From NCBI GenBank assembly GCA_038049695.1, contig CP142451.1, positions 30,798,001 through 30,862,000 of the forward strand: a DNA stretch of 64,000 nt, read 5' to 3'. The stretch comes from Cinnamomum chago (lineage: Eukaryota; Streptophyta; Magnoliopsida; Laurales; Lauraceae). Made by a program: the position numbers and the translations under genes. Positions 11,140 to 22,734 of the stretch are shown piece after piece; the first letter of the stretch is position 1, and each line of letters begins with the position of its first letter. The notes under the pieces are model-generated. The model searched no databases, was not told the DNA's origin, and saw nothing but the letters and a program-made list of their open reading frames with translations.

Positions 11140-13800
11140 CAAGCCAAACCTGCATAAAGACATGACTCAGCAATTCTTTCATGTCTACCTCGTCCAGGTT
11201 AGGAACTAAAAATCTCTGCGTATCTCGAAAATGTATAAAATCAGCAATGCAAGGAAGACGGGATATGTAAATGGAGGAATCAATATCTTTCAACTCGGCA
11301 ACTAAACAACCGAGTGTATTCTTGCGCAAGTCCAACACATTCAAAATGTGAGCTTCCTGACCATTAGACAGATCAGGAGCAATGACAGCCGGCAAAGTAT
11401 CCTCAGGGTGAAGAGCGTTTTCTACAATCTCATCAACAACATTGACTGCAAAGCAGTCATCTTGGTCTGAAGGTAGATGAGAGGCCCTAAATGCATTCAG
11501 CCTCACTTTCATATTCCCGAAGGAAACATCCATAACTCCGGTTCGACAATTAATGTTCGCATTGGCCGTGGCCAAAAAGGGCCGTCAAGAATGACAGTAG
11601 TGTGTTTCCGTGAATTCTGCACTGGTTCAGTGTCAAGGACGATGAAATCGACAGGGAAAAAGAACTTGTCGACCTTGACCAGAACATCCTCAATTATTCC
11701 CCGGGGCACCCTAACAGACCTATCAGCAAGTTGTAAGGTAACTGGAGTGGGCTTTAAGTCCCCTAGCCCAATCTGCTCATACACCGAGTAAGGCAAGAGA
11801 TTGACACTCGCTCCCAGATCCAACAATGCATGATCAATAACGTGACTCCCAATTGTGCAAGTAATGGTGGGAGTGCCAGGATCTTTCAGCTTGGGAGGAG
11901 TGTCATTATGGAGAATTGAGCTCACTTGCTCGGTAAGTAAAACCTTCTTTGGCACATGAGATTTAGATTTGCGCTTTTGAGTGCACAAATCTTTCAGAAA
12001 TTTAGCATAAGAAGGGACCTGCTTGATAGCATCTAGCAAAGGCAGGTTAATCTTTACTTGCTTAAACACCTCTAACATCTCATCCATGGTTGCTTTCTTT
12101 TTACTAAAGGGAGATGGTGTGTCAAGACAAGTGGGAAAAGGGGTTTTAGGCACATATGGGGGTGCCTCGTTTCCCTTACAAACCATTTCAACCCGAGAGC
12201 TCTTGGGATTTGTTATGGGCTCTTTCACACCTTGCTTAGGCTCCTCAGGCCTAGTCTCAACCTCACGCCCATTCCGTAATGTGACAACCATTTTCGCTTG
12301 CTCATGATAGGTATCATTATGTTGCAAGCCACTACCCACATCAAAAGAATTCTTAGGGTTAACCGCGGGTTGGCTAGGCAAGCGTCCCTCCTCTCTTTTG
12401 TTAAGAGCATTAGCTATTTGCCCGATCTGGACCTCTAGCTTAGCTATGGACTGAGAGTGGGAATGGACCAGCTGAGTGGTTGCTTTGAGCTCTTTGAGCT
12501 CTTGCAGCACTGTCTCCTCAAATGATGGAGTTCTTTGAGGTGGTTGAGGGTTGGGTTGCTGGTAGGATTGGTTGGAACTATAGGCCGCAGGATTGTATTG
12601 AAAATTAGACCCATTTCCCGGTTAAGAGAATGAAGTGCCTTGACTGGGCGTCTTCCATGAAAAGTTGGGGTGATTGCGCCATCCCAGGTTAAAAGTATTC
12701 GAAAATGGATCATTACCCGGTTTGGAGAACCCCTGTACAACATTCACTTGCTCTTGCACAAATTCAGGAAACTGAGAGGCTGTAGGACAATTGCTCACAA
12801 AATGAGTGGGACTAGAGCACAAAGCACAACCACCTTGAGAGGGTGGGGATTTGAGAGTTTGACCCACAGATAATAGCTGATCCAATTTTTGGGTCAAGGC
12901 AGCCACTTGAGTGGTGAGTTCATTAGAGGGTTGAATTTCAAACACACCTCTAGGTTTTTGCAAATTAGAGGCTGCCGGCCTCTCTAATCTAACAGTGGAA
13001 GGATGGTGCTGAAAGGTCTCACTCATATTCTCAAAAAGCTCCCATGCCTCATCCTCATTTTTCAGCATAATTGATCCCCCATTGGCGGTGACTACCATAT
13101 TCCGCCATTCAGAAGACAATCCATCATAAAAGAACTAAACCAATTGCCACTTGGCAATTTGGTGATGAGGACATTTTCTAATGAGATCCTTGAATCTATC
13201 CCACGCCTCATGAAATTGTTCATTATCGGTTTGGGCAAAAGATGTGATAGATCTCCTGTACTGATTTGTTTTACCCACAGAGAAATATTTATCCAAGAAC
13301 TTTTGTTGCAGTTGGGCCCAAGTAGTGATAGAGTTTGCAGGTAAAGTACTCAGCCAATACTTGGCTTTGTCCTTCAATGAAAACGGAAAGAGAAACATTT
13401 TCAAGGCTTCACTACTGAAATTGTTGATTCGCACCGTGGAGCAAATGACCAGGAACTCATCAATGTGGTTGTATGGGTCCTCATTGTTCAAGCCATAGAA
13501 AGAAGGAATAAGATTGATTGTGCTAGGCTTGATTTCATATTGAGCTGCCTATACAGTAGGCAGTTGAATACACGATGGTGACGTGTATTCCGAAGGAGTA
13601 TAGTGCTCCTTCAAGGGTCGGAGAGGTGGAGGAGGGGGTGTACCAGGTGGGGTCTCCTCTTTTTCCTCTGCCATTGGTAAGGTTGTGTGTGAGGAATTAG
13701 CAGAGTGTTTAGATGATCTAAGCTTCCTAAAGACTCGCTCTAAATTTTGGTCTATAGAAACCAAATATGGATGACAAGAGCGACGACCAAGCATGCACAC
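11140..13800 (-). pseudogene. Athila-like gag-protease polyprotein
   Basis: Gag begins near 13800. After in-frame TAGs near 13549 and 13135 it shows the gag core (about 13490-13140: NNEDPYNHIDEFLVIC.., FPFSLKDKAKYWLSTLP). A CCHC knuckle CALCSSPTHFVSNC follows (about 12840-12790), then a coiled coil (VLQELKELKATTQLVHSHSQ, about 12515). The aspartic protease has active-site motif LLDLGASVNLLPYSVY (about 11835-11780), the D-L-G-A-S form seen in Athila elements. A stop (TAA near 12622) and a frameshift near 11580 break it; the frame resumes as ATANANINCRTGVMDV (11570 down). Gag would build the particle and PR would cut the polyprotein. Three stops and a frameshift make it inactive. Confidence 0.9.
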
Positions 13801-14070
13801 ACAATTCTCACTGCAGTTATATAAACAGAATCAGAAGGTCTGGGACTTACCTCGCCTTGGGAAGAGAAGAGAGATTTCTTTTGAGTAAAACTTTGTCCTT
13901 TGCGAACTCTCTTGGATCCCTGCACAAATTCTAGGATTCTGTGTTAAAATCAATGCCCTGCAGTAAGGATAGTAAACAATGTGGTTAAAGCTGAAAAAGC
14001 AAAAAAAATAAAAAATTTAAATAAACTAAACTAATATTAGAATTAAAAGAAACAAACAACCGTGCTAATT
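13801..14070 (-). other. 5' untranslated leader of the Athila-like element
   Basis: A/T-rich leader between the primer site and gag. It is clearly homologous, on the opposite strand, to 48251-48430 (shared 'ccttactgcagggc(t/a)ttgattttaacacagaat'). Confidence 0.8.
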
Positions 14071-14089
14071 GTCCCCGGCAACGGCGCCA
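14071..14089 (-). promoter_or_regulatory. Primer-binding site of the Athila-like element
   Basis: The minus strand reads TGGCGCCGTTGCCGGGGAC seven bases inside the LTR end. This is the conserved primer site of Athila-type elements. The tRNA it pairs with (probably tRNA-Asp) is from family knowledge, not shown here. Confidence 0.85.
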
Positions 14090-14095
14090 AAATTT

Positions 14096-15540
14096 TGACC
14101 AGTCCTAAAACAGGGTTTCAAATATAATTTATTCTCCACTATTATCTCTACTTGAAAAAGCAAAGATGTTAACCGAGTATCGTATCCACTATGACAAAAA
14201 GGCTAAGTTGTGTTGTTTCCTAAATTCCTAAACTAATCCTATTAGAAGACAAAGTTCTGATTATTAAACTAATCCTATTAGAAAGCAAAGTGTTGGTTTG
14301 ATGGATTTTGATTTCTAAATTAACAAATTAAAGACAGCTTTGATTTAATCAGAGAAAAGATCTAAGGGTACGAATCCACTCTAACCTCGCACAATGACAA
14401 GTATAGACCTAGGGTTTCACTATCAACGCTATAAAGACTCATCCTGACTACAAACCTTCAGAGTCAACAAATAAAGGATGTGGGTGTGAATCGGGGCACA
14501 ACCTATCTCTATGGCATAGATTATCCTAGATCTAACAAACACATTCATTCAAGCATATTATATGACTTAGTATTCAAATCTACAAGATTAAAATACCAAA
14601 GAAAGAGATATTGCATTAATAAAATCCAATCAATGGATTAACATCTTGTCATATAACCAAAAGCGTTTAAGATAAAACCCTAAACCTATACATCACCATA
14701 AACAAGAGATTAGGGCTTCATCGCAACCCAAAGATAAGGATTTAGTTACGTATGGAAGACGATTGGCAAAGAATCTCTGATGAAATCCCCATTGACGCAC
14801 TTCCAAAAGCTCCAAAACCTTTCTCCAGACCTTCTCCCCAAGATGTGTGTATCCAAAAACGAGTTTGGCCTCTTATTTATAAGTTTTGGGATGAAAAACC
14901 TCTTCAAAACGCGCATGTGACGGACTCTCATACGGTTCGGGCGTCCGGACACCCGAAGGAAGTAGCTTTCGGGTTTTTTTCTATGGCCGGGCGTCCAGAC
15001 ACCAGCTTCCGGGCGTCCGGACGCCAAGATACAGTATGCACTGGTATCACAACGAACTTACCGAGCTCATATCTCCCTTGATATAGCTCCGATTTATACA
15101 ATATTGGACTCCACGGATATCTACTCGAAAAGAGCTTTCCAACGGTACGTAGATTACACTAGTTTGACTCTCGAGTTGAAAGTTATGACCATTTCAAGTT
15201 GCTGCCCCTGAAAATTCCGAGAATAATGGTGCAATTAAAAGAACTTCCATGTTGGCATGCTATGGGGTGAGTGGGACCCATGTTGGACGTCCAAGGCATG
15301 TTTGGACTCATGCTTTCCTTTCTTATTTGAGTCTCTTCCCATATTTGGCACGCTTTCTTACTTGCAACTCCGGTTTATCATGCTTTGTGAGATGTCTTCC
15401 ATTTTAGCTCTGAATTTCGCTCCTTGCATTTGTAATACCTACAAACAATAAAATAACATAATTAAGCTAATTAATCTCTTCCGACGGTATAACCAAGTCC
15501 TCATTAAGGGGCCTAAAATGTATCTTTTAGGCTCTCATCA
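14096..15540 (-). repeat. 5' LTR of the Athila-like element (1445 bp)
   Basis: On the minus strand it starts TGATGAGAGCCTAAAAGATA (15540) and ends ..GACTGGTCA (14096). It is homologous over its length to 46874-48225. A TATA-like TTATAAATAAGAG (about 14885-14873, minus) lies mid-LTR. It is preceded by three copies of a GGGCGTCCGGACGCC-type palindrome (14936-15025). Confidence 0.85.
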
Positions 15541-15769
15541 GCTATTGATGGAAAGGGGAAGGGAAGAAATGAGGAAGATGAAGAAATACAAGGAGGATGA
15601 GTTTTTATCCTGTTGCAGTGATCAGCAATATCACTACTCATGGAGAAAAAAAAAGGAAACCAAAAAGGGCCCATGGGACTACTCGAGGCCATAAATTTCT
15701 TAGGGGTCCTTTTTGATCTACCAAGGGTTTAAAGGGATTTTCTCGGTAAAAATCCTAAATATTCTTAAT
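15541..15769. other. Possible right terminus of MULE A; no gene
   Basis: The minus strand from 15755 inward reads GGATTTTTACCGAGAAAATC, then a T-run (about 15655-15645) and the near-palindrome AGTGATATTGCTGATCACT (15635-15617). The order outer repeat, T-run, palindrome matches the ends of MULEs B and C. Confidence 0.4.
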
Positions 15770-16268
15770 GTTACTTTTGCTTATGTTTTTACTATTTAAA
15801 ATTTATCTACTTTTATGCCAAATTTTTCTCGATGAATCTTTTTTAAGAAATTTATCTTTTTGACATTTATGTCAAGGAATACAAACCCTTTTGAAATACT
15901 ATTACAATGGAAAAGAATTAGAAAAAAAAATCTCTTAAAAGATGCCAAGACCTTTTTTCAAATATACATTTTTATTTTAAAATATTTAAAATTTAGCAAT
16001 TTTCTGTCAACATCTCTTCACACAAAAATTTTCTAAGAATGATATTTGTGACATATAACTAAAGGAAATTGAGATCCATTTGAAATATATTTACAAAGGG
16101 AAAGAATCATTAAAGATCTCAGAAATATTTTCAAATTATTTGAGAACCACTCACAGTGCAAAACAGAACCAACGGTTGAGTTACGTTCAAGTTAGCGTAA
16201 GCCTTCACATTGAGTCAGAAAACCAGTCATTTTTGTCGTGTGGGGAAAGACCAATGGACATATATAAT
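15770..16268. repeat. Degenerate tandem repeat, left part
   Basis: Two diverged copies (near 15870 and 16060) of a ~185-bp A/T-rich unit: '..ttctaagaatgatatttgtgac.tt.atgtcaaggaaa..cctttgaaatac..ttacaatggaaaagaat..'. The same unit recurs at 25240-26870 on the other side of MULE B. No coding content. Confidence 0.7.
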
Positions 16269-16398
16269 AGAGGGATTTACCGGTAAAATCCCCATAGGAC
16301 CGTATATGTCCCAGCAGGACCCAGCTGAATTTTCGATACGGAAGGGATCCTCGTATTGGCTTTTCTTCTTCTTTTTTTTTTTTTTGTCATTTTGTGAC

Positions 16399-16440
16399 AT
16401 GGTCGATATCGACAATTATTAATAGTCGATATCGACCACT
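16399..16440. repeat. Left palindrome pair of MULE B
   Basis: ATGGTCGATATCGAC (16399-16413) and AGTCGATATCGACCACT (16424-16440). They are matched at the right end by the perfect 18-bp palindrome ATGGTCGATATCGACCAT (22643-22660). Confidence 0.9.
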
Positions 16441-17251
16441 ATACGAGTACCCACATATATCTCGCCCCGATTCCACTTTTCGCATTTCTCCATTTGGGTC
16501 GTCTTCAACACTGCTCTGGACCTTTTTTCTTCTAGAAACCACCATAAAACGCCATCTCCATGGTGGTTGAACTCCATCAAGACAAAGATACACACATTAT
16601 ATACTACATTAGACTGCTTTATGTACCCTAAAACACCATCATCTAGATTCCCCCCAAATATTTAATTGTTGGAAACCATAGAAACCGTGGGAAATCTTGT
16701 TTCTATGCCCTAAGCAACTGTGGTTTATGGGGTGTGAAGGGTTTGTTTTGTGATTGAGTTAGCATCCATTGCAATTAGAAATAATGTATTATGATGAAAT
16801 CCAGCAGTGGGAGAAGTGTTTGGTCATGAAATGGTTTTTTTTTTCTTTTCTTTTTTGCTATCTCCTTTTCATGCATTTGTTACTTTTAGAAGAGAACTAT
16901 CAACAGTTTTAATCATATTGATAAGATGTTGTGGGTGAATCTGCATATTGGTTTTGTTTTGAACTAATCTTACAAAGTTTTAAAATATAATTATAAAATA
17001 AAGCTGTATTTCATGTAATTAATATAATTATAGTTGGTTTTCTTGATGATTTTTGAATAACAGGAGAATGGGCGGAATAATGAGTGAGGAATAGCACTCA
17101 TTAAATGTTTAGTTAGTCGTAAACATTTAAGAAAAGCTGCCTAATCTCTACTCTCAAAGACATACAAATGCGGTTAAAACAGATCTGTATTAACTATCAT
17201 TTGTACCTAATTTTCACCGATCTCTACATTAATTTCATCTGTAATGACAGC

Positions 17252-19071
17252 ATGTCAGATAGAGAGGTGTTGTTCATCTTCCACTATGGCGGTGACTTTG
17301 AATTCGATATAAGTCGTCCTGTGTACAATGAAGGAAAGCAGAACATGAGTTTTTTTGGTACAGACATAACATATGAATCTCTTGCTAAAGAAGCAATTGA
17401 AGCATCTAATGGGGAGTCATCCATCCAGAAATTAAGCATGCAATACCTACATCACAACGGACGGGCATTCTCCCTGTCCAACATTGACGATGACAATGAT
17501 TTTAGGAGTATGTTCAAAGCAGCAGGGGATGAATCGAATGGGATCTATTTATATGTCTTCAACGGACGGAACAAGGAGCAATGCATAGGAGGAGATGATT
17601 GGAGGTACACTTATAAATTGCAGAAGTAGATTGTACATCACCAAATACTGTATTTTCCTTCCTACTTGCTTATTTATGTAACGATTCATTGTAGGTTTCA
17701 AAGGAGCTCTGTTGGTCGCTCTTGTCCGGACAAAACAAGGAACTCAACAGGAACTTCAAACAAAAAATAAGTTTATAACTCAACTAGCTATGGATATGTA
17801 CCCACCATCGACATCCGCGAAGACAAAGACATGTTTTTTCCTACTGTGCGGGTCGATTGCAATCCAAGTCAGACGGTCGGACAAGACACTGTCGATGATG
17901 ATTTGGTATTTGGGAAAGACCATGGTGGTGATATCCATCTTGATGGGCCTCCCTCCATAGGTCAAATCCATTCAAATCCGATGCTGAATGCCAAATTAAA
18001 GTTGAAGGAGCCAATCTAATCAATGAGGCAAGACGTTGTAATGATAATCCAGCTGAAGTTGTAGGAGCCAATCGAATCAATGAGGCATTTCATTGTAATG
18101 AAGCTCCATCTGTTGATCTTGAAGATAAAATGGAGCCCGAGGACATAAACACAGATGTTGGCAACAACTCGGCACGGGAAATGTGGATCGGCCATGAGTT
18201 CCAAGATCGACAAATGTTCTGGAATACTCTGGCTAAGTTCGCAATTTATGGCAACTTCACTCTCAAACCCTTAAAGACCAACATGACCAAAGTGACTGCA
18301 TGCTGCAGAGATCAAGAATGTCCATGGCATATTCCCGCTTCAATTGTCGAGTCAGGCCCATAATTTAAAGTAAGGACGCATAATCCTAACCATAAATGCT
18401 CCAGGCCAATGATGGACATGGCACATCGACAAGCATCTTCGGCGCTTATTACAGAGTACATCATGGATAGAGTCAGACAGAATGTCAATTTGAAACCGAA
18501 GGAAATCATGAATGACTATTAGATGGAGTTTGGGGTGACCATTACCTACAGGAAGGCTTACATAGCAAGGGAGATGGCACTGAATTTGGTCCGTGGATCG
18601 TATGAAGACTCCTTCCAGCAGCTACCTCTGTACTGTAAAGAACTTCGTATGAGCAACCCTGGCACTGTAACAAACATAGACACCACAACAGAGGACCGTT
18701 TCAGAAGATTTTTTTGGGCATTCAGACCTTGTTTAAGGACTTTCACGTCTTCGTTGAGACTAGTGATTGCTGTCGACGGTCCACATCTCCGAGGCAAGTA
18801 TCCAGGTGTCTTGCTTGTAGTTGTAACACATGATGCCAATCAAAAGTTGCTTCCAATCGCCTTTGCATTTGCGGAAGCCGAGCACCGTGACAGCTGGGAG
18901 TGGTTCCTTGCTAATTTGTTCATATCGCAAAGGGAGCCGGCCAACTTGACTATTGTTTTGGACCGTCAAAAGGGTCTCATTCCAGCGTTAAAGAGCACCA
19001 TAACTTCCACATTTCACTGTTATTGTTGTCGTCATATTGCAGAAAATATCAAGGCTGCTTTAGTCAATTAG
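17252..19071 (+). pseudogene. MULE B transposase, C-terminally truncated
   Basis: The ATG at 17252 follows an AG and opens a PB1-like N-terminal domain (VLFIFHYGGDFEFDIS.., to 17629). An intron-like gap and a frame-broken acidic region follow (about 17695-18130). The MuDR DNA-binding domain (18160-18360) carries CCRDQECPWHIPAS. The DDE core has VIAVDGPHLRGKYPG (first Asp, about 18765) and LTIVLDRQKGL (second Asp, about 18955). Stops at 18361, 18520 and 19069 break it. It ends at the CYCCRHIAENIKAAL segment, before the catalytic Glu, SWIM finger and CCHC knuckle. It is closest to the MULE C and A transposases of this window. This copy cannot act; mobility would need another element's transposase. 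Confidence 0.85.
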
Positions 19072-19246
19072 GTTCCATGCCATGCATTGAGATTTTTTTT
19101 TTACTTCAAATCATAGTTCGTGGACTGATTAGAAAGTTCAAATTTAGTCTTGGCATGTGGATGCTGGAGATCCCTGCACCTTATGTAACTTTTTTTATTT
19201 CCATGTAACTTTTGTGTCTACTATTCTGTTCTGTTTTTTATTTTAG

Positions 19247-19711
19247 GGAGAACCTGTTGATTGGAGCAAGCACTAGGGTGATCTGGAAGAAGAGGAGGAA
19301 GAAGAGGAAAAACAGTTGGAGAAAAAGGAATTCGAAGTCGTTATTCAATCTGTAGACAGCCTATCAAGGTATACAGCTGTTTGAAACTCAGTTTGGTTGT
19401 TTTCATGAATATATCATAATACTAACATTGAATTCTTTTTATTTTACTCAGCACCCCCACTGGTGTGGAGACACCCAATGTCATTGACCTCCGAAAAAAG
19501 CATGAGAAACCTCTATATCAAGTGACTACAGCATTTGTAATTTTACCTATGTGGTTTCCTTGCATTTTTTATCTTTATTTTAACATCTCTAATTGGGACT
19601 GAATTGGCTATTGACATTTCTAAAAAATTGTAGGTACTTGAAGAGAAAGAAGAAAAGATTGATCCAAGGACTTTGCTTGGAACTACACAAATATATGTTT
19701 CTCAAACTTAA
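19247..19711 (+). pseudogene. SF3B2: Captured fragment of splicing factor SF3b subunit 2 (SAP145), three exons with introns
   Basis: Exon 1 (19247-19368, after ..TTTTAG) reads GEPVDWSKH*GDLEEEEEEE then ..IQSVDSLS. Exon 2 (19452-19521, after CAG) reads STPTGVETPNVIDLRKKHEK and then PLYQ. Exon 3 (19634-19711, after TTGTAG) reads VLEEKEEKIDPRTLLGTT. This is the acidic 'GEPVD.SKHWGDLEEEE' and 'SSTPTGVETPD.IDLRK' region of plant SF3b2, a U2 snRNP protein acting at the branch site. Splice phases are intact (0/2, 1/0, 0) with GT..AG ends. The only clear lesion is Trp to stop at 19274. Kept introns show the capture came from genomic DNA, as in Pack-MULEs. It lies in the same orientation directly after the truncated transposase. 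Confidence 0.88.
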
Positions 19712-19763
19712 AGACACGTATATCCCTTGTAATTCAGACTGTAACCAATGAAGACACACTTCT

Positions 19764-19923
19764 TAGATCTTGGGTCTAACTTATGTTAGGAATAAGGTCT
19801 TAATCATGGATAGCAAGGACAACAAAATACTTTGAGAGTGGAGTAGATCTTGGGTCTAACTTATGTTGGGAATAAGGTCTTAATCATGGATAGCAAGGAC
19901 AACAAAATACTTTGAGAGTGGAA
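19764..19923. repeat. 80-bp tandem duplication
   Basis: 'tagatcttgggtctaactta..' begins at 19764 and again at 19844. The two copies differ at one or two bases, so the duplication is much younger than its surroundings. It lies at the junction of the SF3b2 fragment and the copia remnant. Confidence 0.85.
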
Positions 19924-21850
19924 TAGCTAGATCTATGTTTGAAAAGTTTTGCCAAGGGGAAGTAAATTGGAGAGATCGCATCGGTTGTCTATTAATGAGA
20001 TAAGTAGATGTCAAGAAGGCATCTGGCCATAATTTGGTAGGCATGTTATTATTGAACAAGAGAGTTAGACCTGGTTCCAAACTGTGTCTGTGTTTATGTT
20101 CATCACATCCATTTTGTTCAAGAGTGTATGGGCAAGATATTTGATGAAATATACCACTGTCATGTAGCATTTTTATTTTTTGAAATTTGGAGCTAAAAAA
20201 ATTCCCTATCACCATCAGACTGAAAGGTCTTAATGATCAAGGACAAAAGGTTTTCAACTTGCAACTTGAATTGAAGGAAAGCACAAAAACCTTCAGATTT
20301 TCAATGTAAAGGAAACATCCATGTGTATTTGGTAAAATCATCATTGAATACAACATAGTACTTGAAACCACACATAGACAAGATAGGAGTAGGGCCACAA
20401 ACATCACTATGTACTAATTGCAGAGGGGAACTAGTGACAATATCTGAGGTGCTAAAAGGAAGTTTACAACTCTTAGCGTATCGAGAAAACTCACAAAAAA
20501 GGAGCAGCAGTAGTTCCTTTGAGAGGAAAAGATGAAAGAAGACTCTGAAGAGTGGACAACGATAGATGTCCCAGGCATTTGTGCCATATAGTAGCTGAGG
20601 CTCGTTCACCAGTCAAGGCAATAGAGAAAGTAGAATCAGTAGGAGCAGTGGAGGAGGAGACAGATGCAGAAACTAGAAAGGGATACAACTCATTCCTACT
20701 CTATCCATGGAAAAGAGAACTTCCCGATATTCAATCCTGTATTTTAAAACCAGATGAATAAACAGTTGTTCTTTTTTGTGAATTAATAATGTCTGGAACA
20801 CGGAGAATGTTAGAAAGTATAACGGAAGAAGGTGTATTGATAACAAAGACACCAGCATTACTGATCTGCAAACCACAAACGTTTCCAGCTGAGACCTTGT
20901 CTTTGCCTTGGTAATCTGAGTAATTGACAGGTTGTTTAGATTATGAGTGATATTGTTCATTGCTTCTTAGTCTGTCTGTTCAGAGGTTGGACCAAACGAA
21001 GTGGGCATTGCTGCAAATTGAGAGGGAGGATGATGCCCTTGGAAAGAGTAATTCATGCAATGGTAGCAATCCAGGGCAATGTCCTATCCTCTCACATATC
21101 TAGTTGCAGTCTCGTATTGGAGGCCTTAGTTTGAGAAGGAGAACCATGACTATTGTTTTGATTCCGACTACCCCTTTTCCATGATTTCCATATCAGCCTC
21201 TGCCATTGTTGGAATTGTTCCCAACTTTCCCATTGTCTTCTGAGGTCAATAAGGCAGTGGACAAGAAATTTGTTGTTAACTTGACTGGTCAGCAGAACAT
21301 GGAGCTCTTCAATGCTAATGGGAGAAGATTGAGTGTAAATGGAAGTTTTAAAAGGCTAATATTCTTGAGGAAGACCGTTCAAAGTATGAATGATCAAATC
21401 TTCATGATCAATAGGGGAAGAAAAGGCTGCAAGTGTATCTGCAATGTGGTTGATCTATTTGATATACTCATTAGAGTTCCTTTCTTGATGGACTGCAACT
21501 GTGTTTTATGTTGAATGATGTGAGATATGGAGAAAGAGGCAAATCATTTATCCAAGGCGATCCAAACCTCTCTGGAATATTTGAATCCCACGTGTTATTA
21601 CTCCCTCAGAGAGAGAAGCATTTATCTAGCAAAGGATGTTTTAATCATGTTGAATCCAAGCAAGATAGTCTGGATTGACTTCTTTAGTCGGATCACCAAC
21701 AAGATCGAACTCAAATTCGGATAGACAAGGACTTGTGCCATCAACAAATCCAACTAGGTTATTTGTTCTAAGAAATATATTGGTTTTGAGACTTAAATGT
21801 GATTCTATAATTTGATAGAGATTATAGAATGTCTGTGTTATCAATAATTC
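19880..21850 (-). pseudogene. Old Ty1/copia gag-integrase remnant
   Basis: Read on the minus strand from 21850. A gag start region has NNLVGFVDGTSPCL (about 21770). Broken frames with IIHTLNGLP follow near 21390. The protease/pre-integrase stretch has GNVCGLQISNAGVFVINTPS (about 20880). GAG-pre-integrase is ATIWHKCLGHLSLSTLQSLL (about 20580). The integrase core has LVHSDVCGPTPILSMCGFKYY (first Asp, about 20400) and SCPYTLEQNG (20130) before ..LINRQP. Many stops and frameshifts are present. The sequence stops before reverse transcriptase. No LTR pair was found, so this is a truncated, ancient insertion inside MULE B. Confidence 0.8.
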
Positions 21851-22642
21851 TATAATTCTTACATGGTACGTTTGTCCCCTGCTATAGAAATGGCTGTGTT
21901 ATATCAATTCTCTCCCAAGACATAATTTTCTGGATTTATGTCTGTTATGTAGGACACTTAGCGTAGAGAGAGTCATGCTGAAAATAGAACTTCGTGAAAT
22001 GCTTTACTTCAATGGAGTTCAATTCACAACATTCTTTCGAGTACTTAATAACTGCCTATTGGGATATCAAGAGAGGGAATGGGGAAAAACAATATTATAG
22101 GTCTAATCCATAATTCACCCCTGACATATTGCATCTTGCTTATTCACTTGTTTATTGGTTCAACCGCTTTAATGAGATGGATCCGGTACAGACTGAGAAC
22201 AATAGGAAGTGCAAGATGCAAGAAAAAGAAGGGAAGTCAAAGAAGAAAGATTTCAAATTTTACATCTTATAAAAGAAGAAGATGAGTTGGGTTCCATGAG
22301 CATATGTATGAAGAAGATGAGTAGGGTTCCATGAGAATGGGTTCATTTGGATAGGTGTGGAGAAGAAGAACGGCTCAGAGTACAACCAAACCCATCAAAA
22401 CCCCGGTTTACATTAAAAATCTAGGGCACAAAATAGGAAAAAATAAAAGGAAGAAATGAACGCACCTCCATTTGAATCAGTTTCGAAAAATGGCGCCAAG
22501 CTACCTGGGACCATCTACCAGGGACCACTGGGAAGGGGGGCCTCAACAGCGTGGAGAAGAAAGCAAAATGGGCAGAGTTAGTGGAAAGGGATGGTCGTGG
22601 GAATGGGAAAAGGAGCTATGCTGGAAGGGTATAATTCGAGGA
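21851..22642. other. MULE B right subterminal region, no gene
   Basis: I see no domain here. Bases 22470-22640, reverse-complemented, loosely resemble 16440-16620 (C/T-rich with 'tttttcgaaac'/'tttttcttctagaaac'), as expected for subterminal MULE sequence. Copia LTR debris may lie at 21850-22100, but I cannot define it. Confidence 0.4.
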
Positions 22643-22734
22643 ATGGTCGATATCGACCATAACACTAAACGACAAAAAAAAAAAAAAATACAAAAATGCA
22701 CCCAGGAAGCTTTATCCGTGTCCAGTGTGAAAAT
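22643..22734. repeat. Inner part of the right terminal inverted repeat of MULE B
   Basis: Starts with the perfect palindrome ATGGTCGATATCGACCAT, then an A-run (22674-22688), then sequence pairing with 16320-16390. The outer part continues after the solo LTR at 25094-25152. Confidence 0.8.

Larger units (their letters stand above)
10905..15540 (-). mobile_element. Athila-like gypsy element, 5' LTR + gag-pro only
   Basis: Read on the minus strand: 5' LTR (15540-14096, TG..CA), primer-binding site (14089-14071), untranslated leader, gag and protease (13800-11140), then a short noncoding tail. No reverse transcriptase, integrase or 3' LTR follows. It is either truncated or a derivative lacking pol. 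The same family supplies the LTR + leader at 46874-48455. Confidence 0.85.
5985..15755. mobile_element. MULE A remnant, interrupted by two gypsy elements
   Basis: A MULE transposase C-terminal half (+, 6100-6903) is followed by repeated palindromes (7529-8290) and a convergent mobile-domain/Ulp1 pseudogene (-, 8520-10840). The left part is cut by the retroelement ending at 5984. The Athila-like element occupies about 10905-15540. Sequence to about 15755 may hold the right terminus: read on the minus strand it is GGATTTTTACCGAGAAAATCCC, then a poly-T run and a palindromic word. MULEs B and C have the same order at their ends. The right boundary is inference; no target duplication can be checked because the left end is missing. 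Confidence 0.6.
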
